Assembly (NCBI GenBank): GCA_016234535.1
Contig: JACRBH010000268.1
Coordinates: 1-51,772 of the forward strand
Direction: 5' to 3'
Source: Chloroflexota bacterium
GTDB lineage: Bacteria > Chloroflexota > Anaerolineae > Anaerolineales > Villigracilaceae
Length of the DNA: 51,772 nt
Under the pieces are notes generated by a model. That model saw only the letters and a list, made by a program, of their open reading frames with translations. It made no database searches and was not told where the DNA came from. The position numbers were made by a program, and so were the translations under genes. Each line of letters starts with the position of its first letter. The stretch's first letter is position 1. This document shows, in pieces, positions 25,847 through 34,681 of the stretch.

Positions 25847-26917
25847 ATGGAAAGTCTGACACATGAAAGAACGAGTTCACCTGCTTGCAATCCCTATTAT
25901 CCACCTGCCAACCTCAGGTTCGAGTGGTTGATGGTTTTCGCATCCCTTTGGATTCTGTCAGGGCTGCTCCTTGATGGATGGGCGCATAACAACATCCCCG
26001 AAGAAATCGACTCATTCTTCACGCCCTTCCATATGGTCTTGTATAGCGGCCTCGCTGTTGCAATGACGATCCTGGGAGTAACCTATTTAAAGAACAAATT
26101 GGCAGGTCACGGATGGCTCAAGTCACTCCCGCAAGCTTACATGGTTTCGCTTCTGGGAGCCATCGTCTTTGCAACGGCGGGAAGCCTGGATTTTATTTGG
26201 CACTCCATCTTTGGCTTTGAAGATGGAGTGGAAGCCCTGCTCAGCCCATCGCATTTGAGTCTGGCTTTTGGAGGTGTCATGATTATAGCGGGTCCGTTTC
26301 GGTCCGTATGGACAGATGCCGCGTCGAAAGACAAAAAACTTTCCTGGCGCGCCCTGCTATCTCTGTTTTCCATTTTGGGAATCTTCACATTCTTCACCCA
26401 ATTTTCAAATGCCTTTTCCCATCCCCATGTTTTTACAGGCAGTACACCTGCTGGCGATACCTATCTATGGGATGTCACACTGGCTTCTTATATATTAATC
26501 CCCGCCGTGTTGTTCATGGGTTTTATTCTCACAACCATCCTGCGCTGGGAATTGCCAAAAGGGAGCCTGACTTTTCTGTTGGCTGGAAACTCAACTTTGA
26601 TGTTCTTGATGACATGGAAATTTTCCCACGAGCATTGGCAGGTCTTGATCGGAGCATTCGTCGGAGGGGTGACCGCCGATATTTTACTCGTCACACTTAA
26701 GCCATCCGCGATGAGAGTGAAAGCATTACGCTGGTTTAGTTTCCTAACGCCATCACTATTTTTCCTCCTTTACTTCCTGTCGCTCCTGTTGGCGACAGCA
26801 GTGTGGTGGAAACCAAACCTAGTAATGGGAGCCATTGTCTTCAGCGGTGTAATCGGACTCGGCTTGAGTTGGCTGGCTGTTCCGCCCGTTCCCTATGACA
26901 CGCGTGAAATGCGATAA
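25847..26917 (+). CDS. Polytopic membrane protein of unknown family
   Basis: This 356-residue protein has about nine hydrophobic segments. Conserved-looking histidines and acidic residues lie near the membrane edges: DGWAHNNIPEEIDSFFTPFH (about residues 43-62), SLDFIWHSIFGFEDGVEALL and SPSHLSLAFGG. The His pattern could bind a metal or haem, but no known motif was matched. It is probably under control of the divergent TetR regulator. The following methyltransferase and acyltransferase genes may be co-transcribed: gaps are 28 and about 12 bases. The TetR control suggests a stress, solvent or lipid response. Confidence 0.7.
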   Translation: MESLTHERTSSPACNPYYPPANLRFEWLMVFASLWILSGLLLDGWAHNNIPEEIDSFFTPFHMVLYSGLAVAMTILGVTYLKNKLAGHGWLKSLPQAYMVSLLGAIVFATAGSLDFIWHSIFGFEDGVEALLSPSHLSLAFGGVMIIAGPFRSVWTDAASKDKKLSWRALLSLFSILGIFTFFTQFSNAFSHPHVFTGSTPAGDTYLWDVTLASYILIPAVLFMGFILTTILRWELPKGSLTFLLAGNSTLMFLMTWKFSHEHWQVLIGAFVGGVTADILLVTLKPSAMRVKALRWFSFLTPSLFFLLYFLSLLLATAVWWKPNLVMGAIVFSGVIGLGLSWLAVPPVPYDTREMR

Positions 26918-26945
26918 TAATTACCAAACAAATAGAGACGCTATT

Positions 26946-27590
26946 ATGAAAACAACAATCAACAAAATGACACTGGATGATATCCAGAAAGCCTACGATG
27001 TCATTGCCGATCAATACGAGAAAAAGACCTGGTTCGACCAGCATATTCTCGGCGTGGCGCGACTCAGGAAGAAACTGCTATCAAAAGCAACTGGCAAAAT
27101 TCTGGACGTGGCATGTGGAACGGGGCAAAACCTTCCACTGTTTGCGTCAGGCAGTGAAATCACAGCTGTCGATCTGAGTCCCAACATGTTGGAGATCGCC
27201 CGTATGAATGCAATCAAACATAGGTTGAGCGCGAATCTTGCAGTCATGGACGCAGAGAATCTTAAATTTACAGATGGAAGTTTTGACACGGTGGTTTCCA
27301 CCTTGTCCACATGCACTTTTCCAAACCCAGTCAAGGCATTACAGGAAATAAAACGCGTCTGCCGACCCAACGGGCTGATCCTGCTTCTTGAACATGGTCA
27401 CAGTAATTTGCCGTGGCTTGCAAGGCTTCAAGATCGCCATGAATATCAGCATTATCAAGAGAATTCAGGATGCCGCTGGAATCAAGACCCGCTAGACCTG
27501 ATTCAATTAGCGGGTTTAAAGGTGCTGAAAGGCAAACGGACCGTACTGGGCGTGTTCCATTCAATAGAAGCAATGCCATCAGGCAGTTAA
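26946..27590 (+). CDS. Class I SAM-dependent methyltransferase (UbiE/PMT-like)
   Basis: Using ATG 26946 gives 214 residues. Motif I is KILDVACGTGQNLPLFASG, motif II is ITAVDLSPNMLEIARMNA and motif III region is FDTVVSTLSTCTFPNPVKAL. These match type 11 methyltransferases related to UbiE and phospholipid N-methyltransferases. The C-terminal part KVLKGKRTVLGVFHSIEAMP is typical of the latter. It lies between two membrane-protein genes and may modify a lipid. The upstream in-frame start at 26895 overlaps the previous gene and is less likely. Confidence 0.85.
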   Translation: MKTTINKMTLDDIQKAYDVIADQYEKKTWFDQHILGVARLRKKLLSKATGKILDVACGTGQNLPLFASGSEITAVDLSPNMLEIARMNAIKHRLSANLAVMDAENLKFTDGSFDTVVSTLSTCTFPNPVKALQEIKRVCRPNGLILLLEHGHSNLPWLARLQDRHEYQHYQENSGCRWNQDPLDLIQLAGLKVLKGKRTVLGVFHSIEAMPSGS

Positions 27591-27602
27591 TTGGAAGCAC
27601 AT

Positions 27603-28784
27603 ATGAGCTTGGAAAAACATGCCCTGCAAAAGGACAAACTGGAACGGCATTTCGCTATTGATTGGATAAGAATGATAGCGACCCTCGCTGTGTTTGTATT
27701 TCACAGCGGCATTGCATACGGAGCGGGCGACTGGCATCTCAACAACCCCGAAGAGAGTTTTTCGATAACTGTATGGAACACCTGGTTATTGATCTGGATC
27801 ATGCCGGTATTCTTCTTTCTCTCTGGAGCAAGCGCTCATTTTGCATTGGTCACCCGCCCAACAGACAAGTTTGTTCAAGACCGTTTTCAACGATTGGCTA
27901 TTCCTCTGATTTTTGGAATTTTGGTCATTGTCCCCCCGCAGGTGTACATCGAAAGGTTAACTCGGCTTCAATTTACCAAATCATTTTTCGAGTTCTATCC
28001 ACGTTATTTTGAAGGCTGGTATTTAAGTATCGGTGGCCAGGGAAATTTTGCCTGGATGGGATTACACCTGTGGTATCTTCTACTGTTGCTTATCTTGAGT
28101 GTTGCTATGCTGCCCTTGATGAAGTGGATTAAACGGGAAGATAAATTTCAAGCCAAGTTAATCCAATATGCAAATAAACCCAGCGTTCTCTTTCTATTCG
28201 CTTTCCCTATTGCCCTTATAGAGATGATTTGGGGTAATGTGGGGCTGGGCGGGTGGAATATGCTGACGTATCCCTTCTTTTTTCTCTACGGCTACATGCT
28301 TTTCTCGCGGCTAAATGTAAGAGAGATCATAAAAGGGCATACCTTTCCATCTTTGATCGGAGCAATCGGTACTTCAGTCACGCTCCTCATCACCTTATTT
28401 TCAAAAGGGATTGTGGGTTACGGACAACACGAGTGGAGATTTCAAACTTTGCTTCACGCATTTAGCGGCTGGTTTTGGGTTATCGCCATTCTTGGACTGG
28501 CTTATCGTTATTTGAACTTTAACAATAACCTGCTGAAATATGCCAATGAAGCCGTTCTACCATTTTATATTCTCCATCAAACAGTGATTATCTTATTTGG
28601 CTTTCTAATCAATCATCTGGATGTGAGCATAGGGTTAAAATATACGCTTGTCGTCTTCACCTCCTTTGTATCTATTTTACTGGTTTACGAGTTTCTAAAA
28701 CGCGTTAGAATTTTGCGGCTTTTATTTGGAATGAAAGTCAAACCACAGCCGTACAAAATACATGAACCAATCATCCGCCCATAG
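27603..28784 (+). CDS. Acyltransferase 3-family membrane protein
   Basis: ATG 27603 gives 393 residues with ten or so membrane helices. The N-terminal AIDWIRMIATLAVFVFHSGI has the catalytic-type His of the acyltransferase 3 family, and FFLSGASAHFAL and FVQDRFQRLAIPLIFGILV give the conserved Ser-Gly and Arg positions. The family O-acylates sugars and other small molecules at the membrane. An in-frame TTG at 27591 is an alternative start. It seems to end the operon begun at 25847. Insertion-sequence remains follow. Confidence 0.88.
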   Translation: MSLEKHALQKDKLERHFAIDWIRMIATLAVFVFHSGIAYGAGDWHLNNPEESFSITVWNTWLLIWIMPVFFFLSGASAHFALVTRPTDKFVQDRFQRLAIPLIFGILVIVPPQVYIERLTRLQFTKSFFEFYPRYFEGWYLSIGGQGNFAWMGLHLWYLLLLLILSVAMLPLMKWIKREDKFQAKLIQYANKPSVLFLFAFPIALIEMIWGNVGLGGWNMLTYPFFFLYGYMLFSRLNVREIIKGHTFPSLIGAIGTSVTLLITLFSKGIVGYGQHEWRFQTLLHAFSGWFWVIAILGLAYRYLNFNNNLLKYANEAVLPFYILHQTVIILFGFLINHLDVSIGLKYTLVVFTSFVSILLVYEFLKRVRILRLLFGMKVKPQPYKIHEPIIRP

Positions 28785-28843
28785 ATTACTTACGCATGCC
28801 GATGTAGAACAAACCGCAGCCGGAGCGCATCCGGTGCCTTCTA

Positions 28844-29040
28844 TTGCTGTATCCAGCCAAACACGGCGCTCCTGTTGACATCACTGCCATTGCGAATAGA
28901 CTGGCTCGAATTGTTTACTTCATGCTTCGACGACGGGAGCCATATCAAGACCTTTGGGCATATTATTACGATAAACGGCATCAAGACCGCTCGATTCGAA
29001 ATTTACAACGCAGATCAGCACAGTTGGGTTTACGGTTGAC
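28844..29040 (+). pseudogene. IS110-family transposase C-terminal remnant
   Basis: About 65 codons match the C-terminal end of IS110 transposases: ITAIANRLARIVYFMLRRRE, then SIRNLQRRSAQLGLRL. The upstream part of the gene is absent. The frame passes straight into sequence of a different transposase family at about 29035, so two decayed elements are joined here. Confidence 0.6.
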
Positions 29041-29683
29041 GAAACCAGCGCGCGCGTGCATGGACGAAACTATTGGCAATGGGTCTTTGTAGGCGATCAT
29101 CGCGAATACCATGTGATTGTGTCAAGTCGCGGGTATGCTGTCATCGAGAACTTCATGCAAGCATGTGAAGCGGAAGTCTGGGTGTGCGATTACTGGAAAT
29201 CACAATTGAATGCGCTCGCAAAAATATACCAGATTTGTTTGTCTCATCAGATACGGAACTTGCAAGGATTGGTTGATAAACGTCCACGTTTGGCTTGGGC
29301 AAGAGAAATGCAAGCTCTGTTTCGCAAAGCCATTCATCTCAGAAATCGGCAAGCGGAAATGACATAAAGAGGCAACAAAAGACAAGTGGCGATTATAGTG
29401 ATGCAGCTGAAATATTTGCTAAAACGAACTTTCAAAGGTTTGGACTCTAACTTGTTAGATCGTTATCGAAAGTATCGCAATTCGCTTTTCATCTTATTGC
29501 ATCGCATGGACGTGCATGCTCACAATAATGCCTGTGAACGCGCCTTGATTCAATTGCAGTTATCGCCGCCGCCTATCACTGCATCCTGAAATTAGCGACA
29601 CAATTGCTAATCTCGCGGGGAGTAATAAAATCCAATTCACACATTTGATGGAGGCGTTGTGCGAAATCGCCCAAAGATCATGA
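29035..29683 (+). pseudogene. IS66-family transposase remnant
   Basis: The translation starts VDETSARVHGRNYWQWVFVG and continues YHVIVSSRGYAVIENFM, VWVCDYWKSQLNALAKIYQI and MQALFRKAIHLRNRQAEMT, which is the catalytic half of IS66 TnpC transposases. A stop at 29365 is followed by further IS66 motifs (LLDRYRKYRNSLFILLHRMD, AHNNACERALIQ) and a tail near MEALCEIAQ. The N-terminal half is missing and several stops or shifts break the frame, so it is inactive. Confidence 0.8.
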
Positions 29684-29773
29684 AAGGCTAATGGAATCAT
29701 CTTTTAGATACTCGAGGGGGCTGGGAATATGAATTTACCTAACTTGTAATATTTTCGTAATGAATTTCGTTTA

Positions 29774-29785
29774 TATTATTTACTT
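29774..29785 (+). promoter_or_regulatory. Leaderless promoter candidate of the DPM-like gene
   Basis: TATTAT (29774-29779) ends six bases before the ATG at 29786 and no Shine-Dalgarno sequence is present. The spacing equals that at the MalT-like gene. The region is AT-rich, so the hexamer alone is weak evidence. Confidence 0.4.
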
Positions 29786-30547
29786 ATGCACATCGCGGTC
29801 GTGATTCCAACTTACAACGAAGCCGAGAACTTGCCCAAGCTACTCTCTTCTTTATTTGCGCTCCCACTGGATTTGAGCGTTTTAGTAGTAGACGACAATA
29901 GCCCGGATGGCACAGGCGATCTGGCTGACGAGTTCGCAGCAGCAAATCCTGGAAGAGTAAATGTGCTCCATCGTCCCGGAAAACTTGGGCTTTCATCAGC
30001 ATACGTGCAAGGGTTCAAGTATATGCTGGGCCAGGGTGCAGATGCGATTGCCCAAATGGATGCTGATCTCTCCCACGATCCAGCGACCCTAATCACAATG
30101 ATAAAAAAATTGGACACCTGTGATGTCGTCTTCGGTTCACGATATTCCGCGGGCGGCAGTGTTGACATCCAATGGCCGTTCTGGCGCAGAGGTCTCTCAG
30201 CATGGGGAAATTTTTATACCCGTACAATTCTAAGGATCCCTTTGAAAGATATTACGACTGGCTACCGCCTCTGGCGATCAGAGACGCTTCAAGGCATGCC
30301 TTTTAGCAGTATTCAATCGAAAGGCTTTATTTTCCAGGTCGAAATGGCATATTTAGCGCACTGTCTGGAATATAGAATGAAAGAGACCCCTATTTACTTT
30401 AATGACCGGCACCGCGGAAAATCGAAGATGTCATTTGGAATTCAGTTTGAGGCGGCTTTCCGCGTCTGGCAAATTTGGTTGGCATATCGTAATCTCTGTC
30501 ATGCAGGTCAGGCGGGTCGCATTCGCCAATTTGAAACGGGGGTTTGA
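29786..30547 (+). CDS. GT2 polyprenol-phosphate mannosyltransferase-like (DPM1-type)
   Basis: This 253-residue soluble glycosyltransferase has IPTYNEAENLPKLL at the N-terminus, VVDDNSPDGTGDLADEF, AIAQMDADLSHDPATL with the DxD motif, and DITTGYRLWRSETL. It ends with FNDRHRGKSKMSFGI, as in dolichol- or polyprenol-phosphate mannose synthases. It would load a sugar onto a lipid carrier at the inner face of the membrane. The lipid-linked sugar would be the donor for GT-C enzymes such as the two encoded at 31.9-34.7 kb. Membrane anchors seen in some homologues are absent. Confidence 0.9.
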   Translation: MHIAVVIPTYNEAENLPKLLSSLFALPLDLSVLVVDDNSPDGTGDLADEFAAANPGRVNVLHRPGKLGLSSAYVQGFKYMLGQGADAIAQMDADLSHDPATLITMIKKLDTCDVVFGSRYSAGGSVDIQWPFWRRGLSAWGNFYTRTILRIPLKDITTGYRLWRSETLQGMPFSSIQSKGFIFQVEMAYLAHCLEYRMKETPIYFNDRHRGKSKMSFGIQFEAAFRVWQIWLAYRNLCHAGQAGRIRQFETGV

Positions 30548-30670
30548 ATGACTCTGGAAATAATTTCACGAGAGTTATTCCAGCGCTTTTTTTCAAAATC
30601 AACCCTAAGAATTTACCCTCTCAAATCATCTTAGTCGTACATTATCCCAAATTGGAAACGAAAAAGCCTT

Positions 30671-31213
30671 ATGCCCCCCAAACCCTGGAAAACATTATCA
30701 AGCCGCCCAGTTTACCAAAATCCGTGGACTCGTGTGCGGGAAGATATTGCTGAGATGCCAAATGGCAAGACCACCATTTACGGTGTTGTGGAATGCGGCC
30801 ATTGCGTGGGAGTATTACCTTTTCTTGATGAGGAGCATGTTGTATTGGTGCGACAGTACCGCTATGTCTTCAGCGAAAATAGCCGTTGGGAGATGCCAAC
30901 TGGGGGAGTAAAACCCGCAGAGGAATTACTCGACGCAGCTCACCGAGAATTACGCGAAGAGGTCGGCTACGATGCATCTGAGTTGGATCCTATTAGCACG
31001 TACTACACCAGCAAGTCCATCATGCAGGAAATCGCCCACCTTTATATTGGATATAAACTCACGAAGCTACAAGCTATGCCGGATGAAACAGAATTTCTGG
31101 AGGTTGAAACTTTCAAATTCGATCAAGTTCTCCAGATGGTTATCGATAATGAGATCCGTGACAGTATGACTGTAATTGCCGTACTACATGCGGCGCGGAA
31201 ACTTGGATTGTAA
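30671..31213 (+). CDS. Nudix hydrolase (ADP-ribose pyrophosphatase-like)
   Basis: This 180-residue protein has a complete Nudix box at residues 78-100: Gly78, Glu84, Arg92-Glu93, Glu96-Glu97 and Gly99, in the segment beginning GGVKPAEELLDAAHRELREE. The N-terminal VYQNPWTRVREDIAEMPNGK resembles ADP-ribose pyrophosphatases. The reaction would be cleavage of nucleoside diphosphates linked to another group, such as ADP-ribose or sugar nucleotides. It lies between glycosyltransferase genes, which makes sugar nucleotides plausible. The start codon is uncertain because no good ribosome-binding site is visible. Confidence 0.88.
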   Translation: MPPKPWKTLSSRPVYQNPWTRVREDIAEMPNGKTTIYGVVECGHCVGVLPFLDEEHVVLVRQYRYVFSENSRWEMPTGGVKPAEELLDAAHRELREEVGYDASELDPISTYYTSKSIMQEIAHLYIGYKLTKLQAMPDETEFLEVETFKFDQVLQMVIDNEIRDSMTVIAVLHAARKLGL

Positions 31214-31284
31214 GATTTTTGTAATATAAGAACTTTAGAATAGACCATGTCAATTGATAAAACTATTATAGATGGAGGTCCCAA

Positions 31285-31860
31285 ATGGAAAAAATCTTGA
31301 ACTCGAAAGATGCCATGCCAGTTGATGGGCTTGGTCGGATAGGTATGGTTATTTCCCGCCTTATCTATGGCTATTTATGGTACACCCAACTGCTGTGGAA
31401 ATTGCCGCCAACCTTTGGCTGTCCGCCAAATTTTGCGGTGACCACAGATATCCATGCGCGCACAACTGGTCTCTGCGACTGGGTCGGCTTCATGGTGCTT
31501 TACTCAAAATGGCCATTGCAGGCATCTCTGGTTAATAGTCTGGTTGTCCCCAACATAGCCTGGATGGGCTGGCTCATTTGGTTAATGGAAGCATTTGTAG
31601 CGGTCACTTTAGTTTTTGGCTTGTTTGCCCGGCTGGGAGGTCTGGCGGCTTTAGTTCAAGCAGTCAACTTATACATCGGCGTAACTGCTGGTCCCGGTGA
31701 ATGGTACTGGACTTATGGAATGCTTTCCATTTTGGGACTAGTCTTCCTCGCAGTGCCAACCGGCCGCGTTTTCGGCTTGGATGCCTGGCTGCGCCCGCGT
31801 CTTCAAGCTGGTGTGAATAAAGGAAACCGTTTCGCGAAAATTCTCCTGCTCCTGACCTGA
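31285..31860 (+). CDS. DoxX-like membrane protein
   Basis: This 191-residue protein has four membrane segments. The pattern RIGMVISRLIYGYLWYTQLL, then WLIWLMEAFVAVTLVFGLFA, and a final helix before GRVFGLDAWLRPRL fits the DoxX/DoxD family. The family includes the small subunit of archaeal thiosulfate:quinone oxidoreductase and many proteins of unknown function. GGAGG precedes the ATG. It lies 11 bases upstream of a GT-C gene and is probably co-transcribed with it. Confidence 0.75.
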   Translation: MEKILNSKDAMPVDGLGRIGMVISRLIYGYLWYTQLLWKLPPTFGCPPNFAVTTDIHARTTGLCDWVGFMVLYSKWPLQASLVNSLVVPNIAWMGWLIWLMEAFVAVTLVFGLFARLGGLAALVQAVNLYIGVTAGPGEWYWTYGMLSILGLVFLAVPTGRVFGLDAWLRPRLQAGVNKGNRFAKILLLLT

Positions 31861-31871
31861 ATCTAAAAACG

Positions 31872-33263
31872 ATGACTCGCTCCGGGAAATGGCTGCTCAG
31901 CTTGTTGGGGATTCTTCTTATTGCAATCTATATTTTCGCGCTGACGCTCGGTGATTTGCGAAAGCATACAGTTGCATTTGAATATGTTTTCTTCTCGGCG
32001 TTCATGTTGTATGGCGTCGCGTGTTTTTTTGCATTGCAATTAGTGACAGTTGATCGCCATGCCCTATACGGCATCTTCGCGCTAGCTGTCGTGATGCAGG
32101 GCATTTTGATTTTTACACGTCCAACTCTCTCTGACGATATGTATCGCTATATATGGGACGGCAGAGTCCAAGCGCATGGGATCAGCCCTTACCGTTATCC
32201 TCCCAACTCACCAGAACTGACTTTTTTGCAGGACAAGGAAATTTATCCATTCATCAACCGCAAGGGAGTCGTGACTGTTTATCCGCCAGCCGCAGAAGCC
32301 GCCTACGCCCTGCTCTGGCGCATCTGGCCCGACAACGTTCATTGGTTTCAGGCGGCCATGGCTTTTGGCAGTTTACTGGCCGGAGTTCTTTTAGCAGGTC
32401 TACTGCGTGACTTGAATCTTTCACCCGCGCGCGCCCTCATCTATTTATGGTCGCCCCTGCTGATGTTTGAAACGGCTCATTCCGCCCATATAGATGGACT
32501 CGTTTTACCATTTCTAGTCGGCGCCTGGTGGGCGAGAGTGCGCGAACGGGATGGACTGACAGGTTTCTTGCTGGGTGTTGCAACGGCCATGAAGTTTTAC
32601 CCGGCGTTGCTTCTACCTTTTTTGTGGCGTCCTCGTCATCCGCAGGGCTGGTGGCGAATGCCGTTAGCTTTTGTAGTAACAGTATTTTTTTTCTATCTTC
32701 CTTATATCAGCGTCAGCGGACAGCAAGTCCTCGGTTTTTTACCCAATTATTTTTCAGAGAGATTTAACGTCAGTCCGCTGGTTTCATTGTTGAACAATGT
32801 TCTTAAGTCGCTCAACCTATTTCCAAGCATGATAACGATAATAACCTTGGGCATTATCGTTATCATGGGATTTTGGGCGGTTCTGCATCCTGCCGAAAAT
32901 GGCGAAACTGCTTTACGACGCTGTATCCTGCCGATTGCTGTCATCACTTTATTTTCCCAAAACCTGTTTTCATGGTATATGCTCTGGCTTCTGCCACTAA
33001 TTGCGATCTTTCTAGAACCATCCAAAAAGCAGGCAGGGATTCTTGTATTGCCTCGATTCAATGCCTTAACTGGCTGGTGGCTGTTCTGTGGATTGGTGGG
33101 ATTGTCCTACACCTTTTTCATCAAATGGAAAACGGTCAATTTGGCAATTCAAGTTCAATTTATGCCTCTTTATTTGATTCTACTTTTTGATCTGGTCACC
33201 TTATTATGGAAAAAATATTCAATCGGTTCAGAACCAACTTCGATCCAGCAATCATCAAACTGA
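31872..33263 (+). CDS. GT-C-fold membrane glycosyltransferase (1)
   Basis: This 463-residue protein has about eleven membrane segments. The first large loop contains RPTLSDDMYRYIWDGRVQA, with the acidic pair expected to act as catalytic or donor-binding residues in GT87/PIG-M-like mannosyltransferases, then HGISPYRYPPNSPEL. These enzymes use polyprenol-linked sugars and act outside the membrane. The next gene overlaps it by 58 bases and encodes a similar protein, so they may be partners in making a cell-surface glycan. Confidence 0.85.
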   Translation: MTRSGKWLLSLLGILLIAIYIFALTLGDLRKHTVAFEYVFFSAFMLYGVACFFALQLVTVDRHALYGIFALAVVMQGILIFTRPTLSDDMYRYIWDGRVQAHGISPYRYPPNSPELTFLQDKEIYPFINRKGVVTVYPPAAEAAYALLWRIWPDNVHWFQAAMAFGSLLAGVLLAGLLRDLNLSPARALIYLWSPLLMFETAHSAHIDGLVLPFLVGAWWARVRERDGLTGFLLGVATAMKFYPALLLPFLWRPRHPQGWWRMPLAFVVTVFFFYLPYISVSGQQVLGFLPNYFSERFNVSPLVSLLNNVLKSLNLFPSMITIITLGIIVIMGFWAVLHPAENGETALRRCILPIAVITLFSQNLFSWYMLWLLPLIAIFLEPSKKQAGILVLPRFNALTGWWLFCGLVGLSYTFFIKWKTVNLAIQVQFMPLYLILLFDLVTLLWKKYSIGSEPTSIQQSSN

Positions 33264-34681
33264 CTGGAGTCGCGCTGGGAAGTTTGGTAATCTACTATTT
33301 GGCATTCACTGTGCCAACCAATTTGCTCACGCTTTATCAACGCAACAGCTTGATCGGAAGTTTATTGCAACACGCCGGGCTGGCTGGCTTTCTGCGTATC
33401 AGCGCTGCGTTTATCAGCACTGGTCTTTTATATTTTGTGGGGTATCGCGCCGCGCATCAAACCTCCAGCAAAACTGCCTGGATGATCGTCATTGGCGGCA
33501 CTCTAGCATTTATCGTCACATTCCTCTTCATGGCTCCCCTTGATGCTCGCGATATATATGACAATGTTTTTCACGGCAGAATTTTGGGCGTATACGGAGC
33601 CAATCCTTTTCGCGATCTGATTTCCCAGTTTCCCAATGACCCTTTCTTTAAATATCCGTGGTGGAAAGATTCTCCTTCGGCGTATGGCCCTCTTTGGGAA
33701 ACGCTTGCCGGGATTACAGCCTGGTTGGCAGGGGATAAAATCATTACGAACATTCTGGCTTTCAAAATCCTGCCCGGTCTCTTTCACCTCGCAAGTGTTG
33801 CAGTGGTCATTCTGTATCTGCGCCGCATTGAGCCAGAGCGTGCTCTACCTGGAGCGCTGCTGATCGGCTGGAATCCTGTGGTGCTTTATGAAACATGGGG
33901 AAACGGTCACAACGATATCGCCATGATCTTCTGGGTTCTGCTGGCAGCTTTATTGATAAGTCAGAAGCAATACTCATTGGGAACCCTTTCGTTGGTAGCG
34001 GGAACACTGATCAAATTTATCCCAGTATTGTTGATCCCAGCTGCGATGTTGATCGGTTATCACAGTTTGGAAAACTTCAAATCCCGCGTTTGGTTTATTG
34101 CCAAAACGTCGCTGGCGGGCGCATTTCTGATCTTAATCACCTATATCCCTTTTTGGAACGGCGCGGCAACTTTTAGCATTGGGCGGCGCATGCAAATGTT
34201 TACAACCTCCTTGCCGACAGTTATGTATAATATTTTGAATCCTGCCCTCGGGGGGTCTGAAGCGGCGCGCCTCGTCAGCCTCGGCACTTTGGGGTTGCTG
34301 GCAATCTTCACACTGATTCAATCTCTTCGTTCGCAAAAACAAGAATCCAGTAAAGACTTTCTCCAAACCGCTTTCAACATCCTCGCTTTTTATTTGCTGG
34401 TCACCTGCCTGTGGTTTCAACAATGGTATGGCATCTGGTTGATCAGCCTCGCGCCATTATTGCCAGCGCCCAGCCGTCGATACGCCCTCTTCTTTGGATT
34501 TTGGGTTATGAGTAAACAATTGATTTTTGTTCAACTGTTCATTCCTGCCATACCGAACAAACCTGAAATGGCGATGTGGCTGGAGCCATTAATGGCATTA
34601 ATTGTATTAGGCATTCCGTTGATATATGCCTTGCTAGACTTGCGAACGTCAAGGCGATTAAAGGTGGCTTATGCAACATAA
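33206..34681 (+). CDS. GT-C-fold membrane glycosyltransferase (2)
   Basis: This 491-residue protein is built like its upstream neighbour, with about twelve membrane segments. The first loop reads FMAPLDARDIYDNVFHGRIL followed by GVYGANPFRDL, keeping the paired acidic residues of this class, and then YPWWKDSPSAYGPLWETLAG. The start ATG 33206 lies inside the previous gene; a later start is possible but would remove the first helix. The stop overlaps the DUF2064 gene by 11 bases, showing tight coupling. Confidence 0.85.
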   Translation: MEKIFNRFRTNFDPAIIKLTGVALGSLVIYYLAFTVPTNLLTLYQRNSLIGSLLQHAGLAGFLRISAAFISTGLLYFVGYRAAHQTSSKTAWMIVIGGTLAFIVTFLFMAPLDARDIYDNVFHGRILGVYGANPFRDLISQFPNDPFFKYPWWKDSPSAYGPLWETLAGITAWLAGDKIITNILAFKILPGLFHLASVAVVILYLRRIEPERALPGALLIGWNPVVLYETWGNGHNDIAMIFWVLLAALLISQKQYSLGTLSLVAGTLIKFIPVLLIPAAMLIGYHSLENFKSRVWFIAKTSLAGAFLILITYIPFWNGAATFSIGRRMQMFTTSLPTVMYNILNPALGGSEAARLVSLGTLGLLAIFTLIQSLRSQKQESSKDFLQTAFNILAFYLLVTCLWFQQWYGIWLISLAPLLPAPSRRYALFFGFWVMSKQLIFVQLFIPAIPNKPEMAMWLEPLMALIVLGIPLIYALLDLRTSRRLKVAYAT

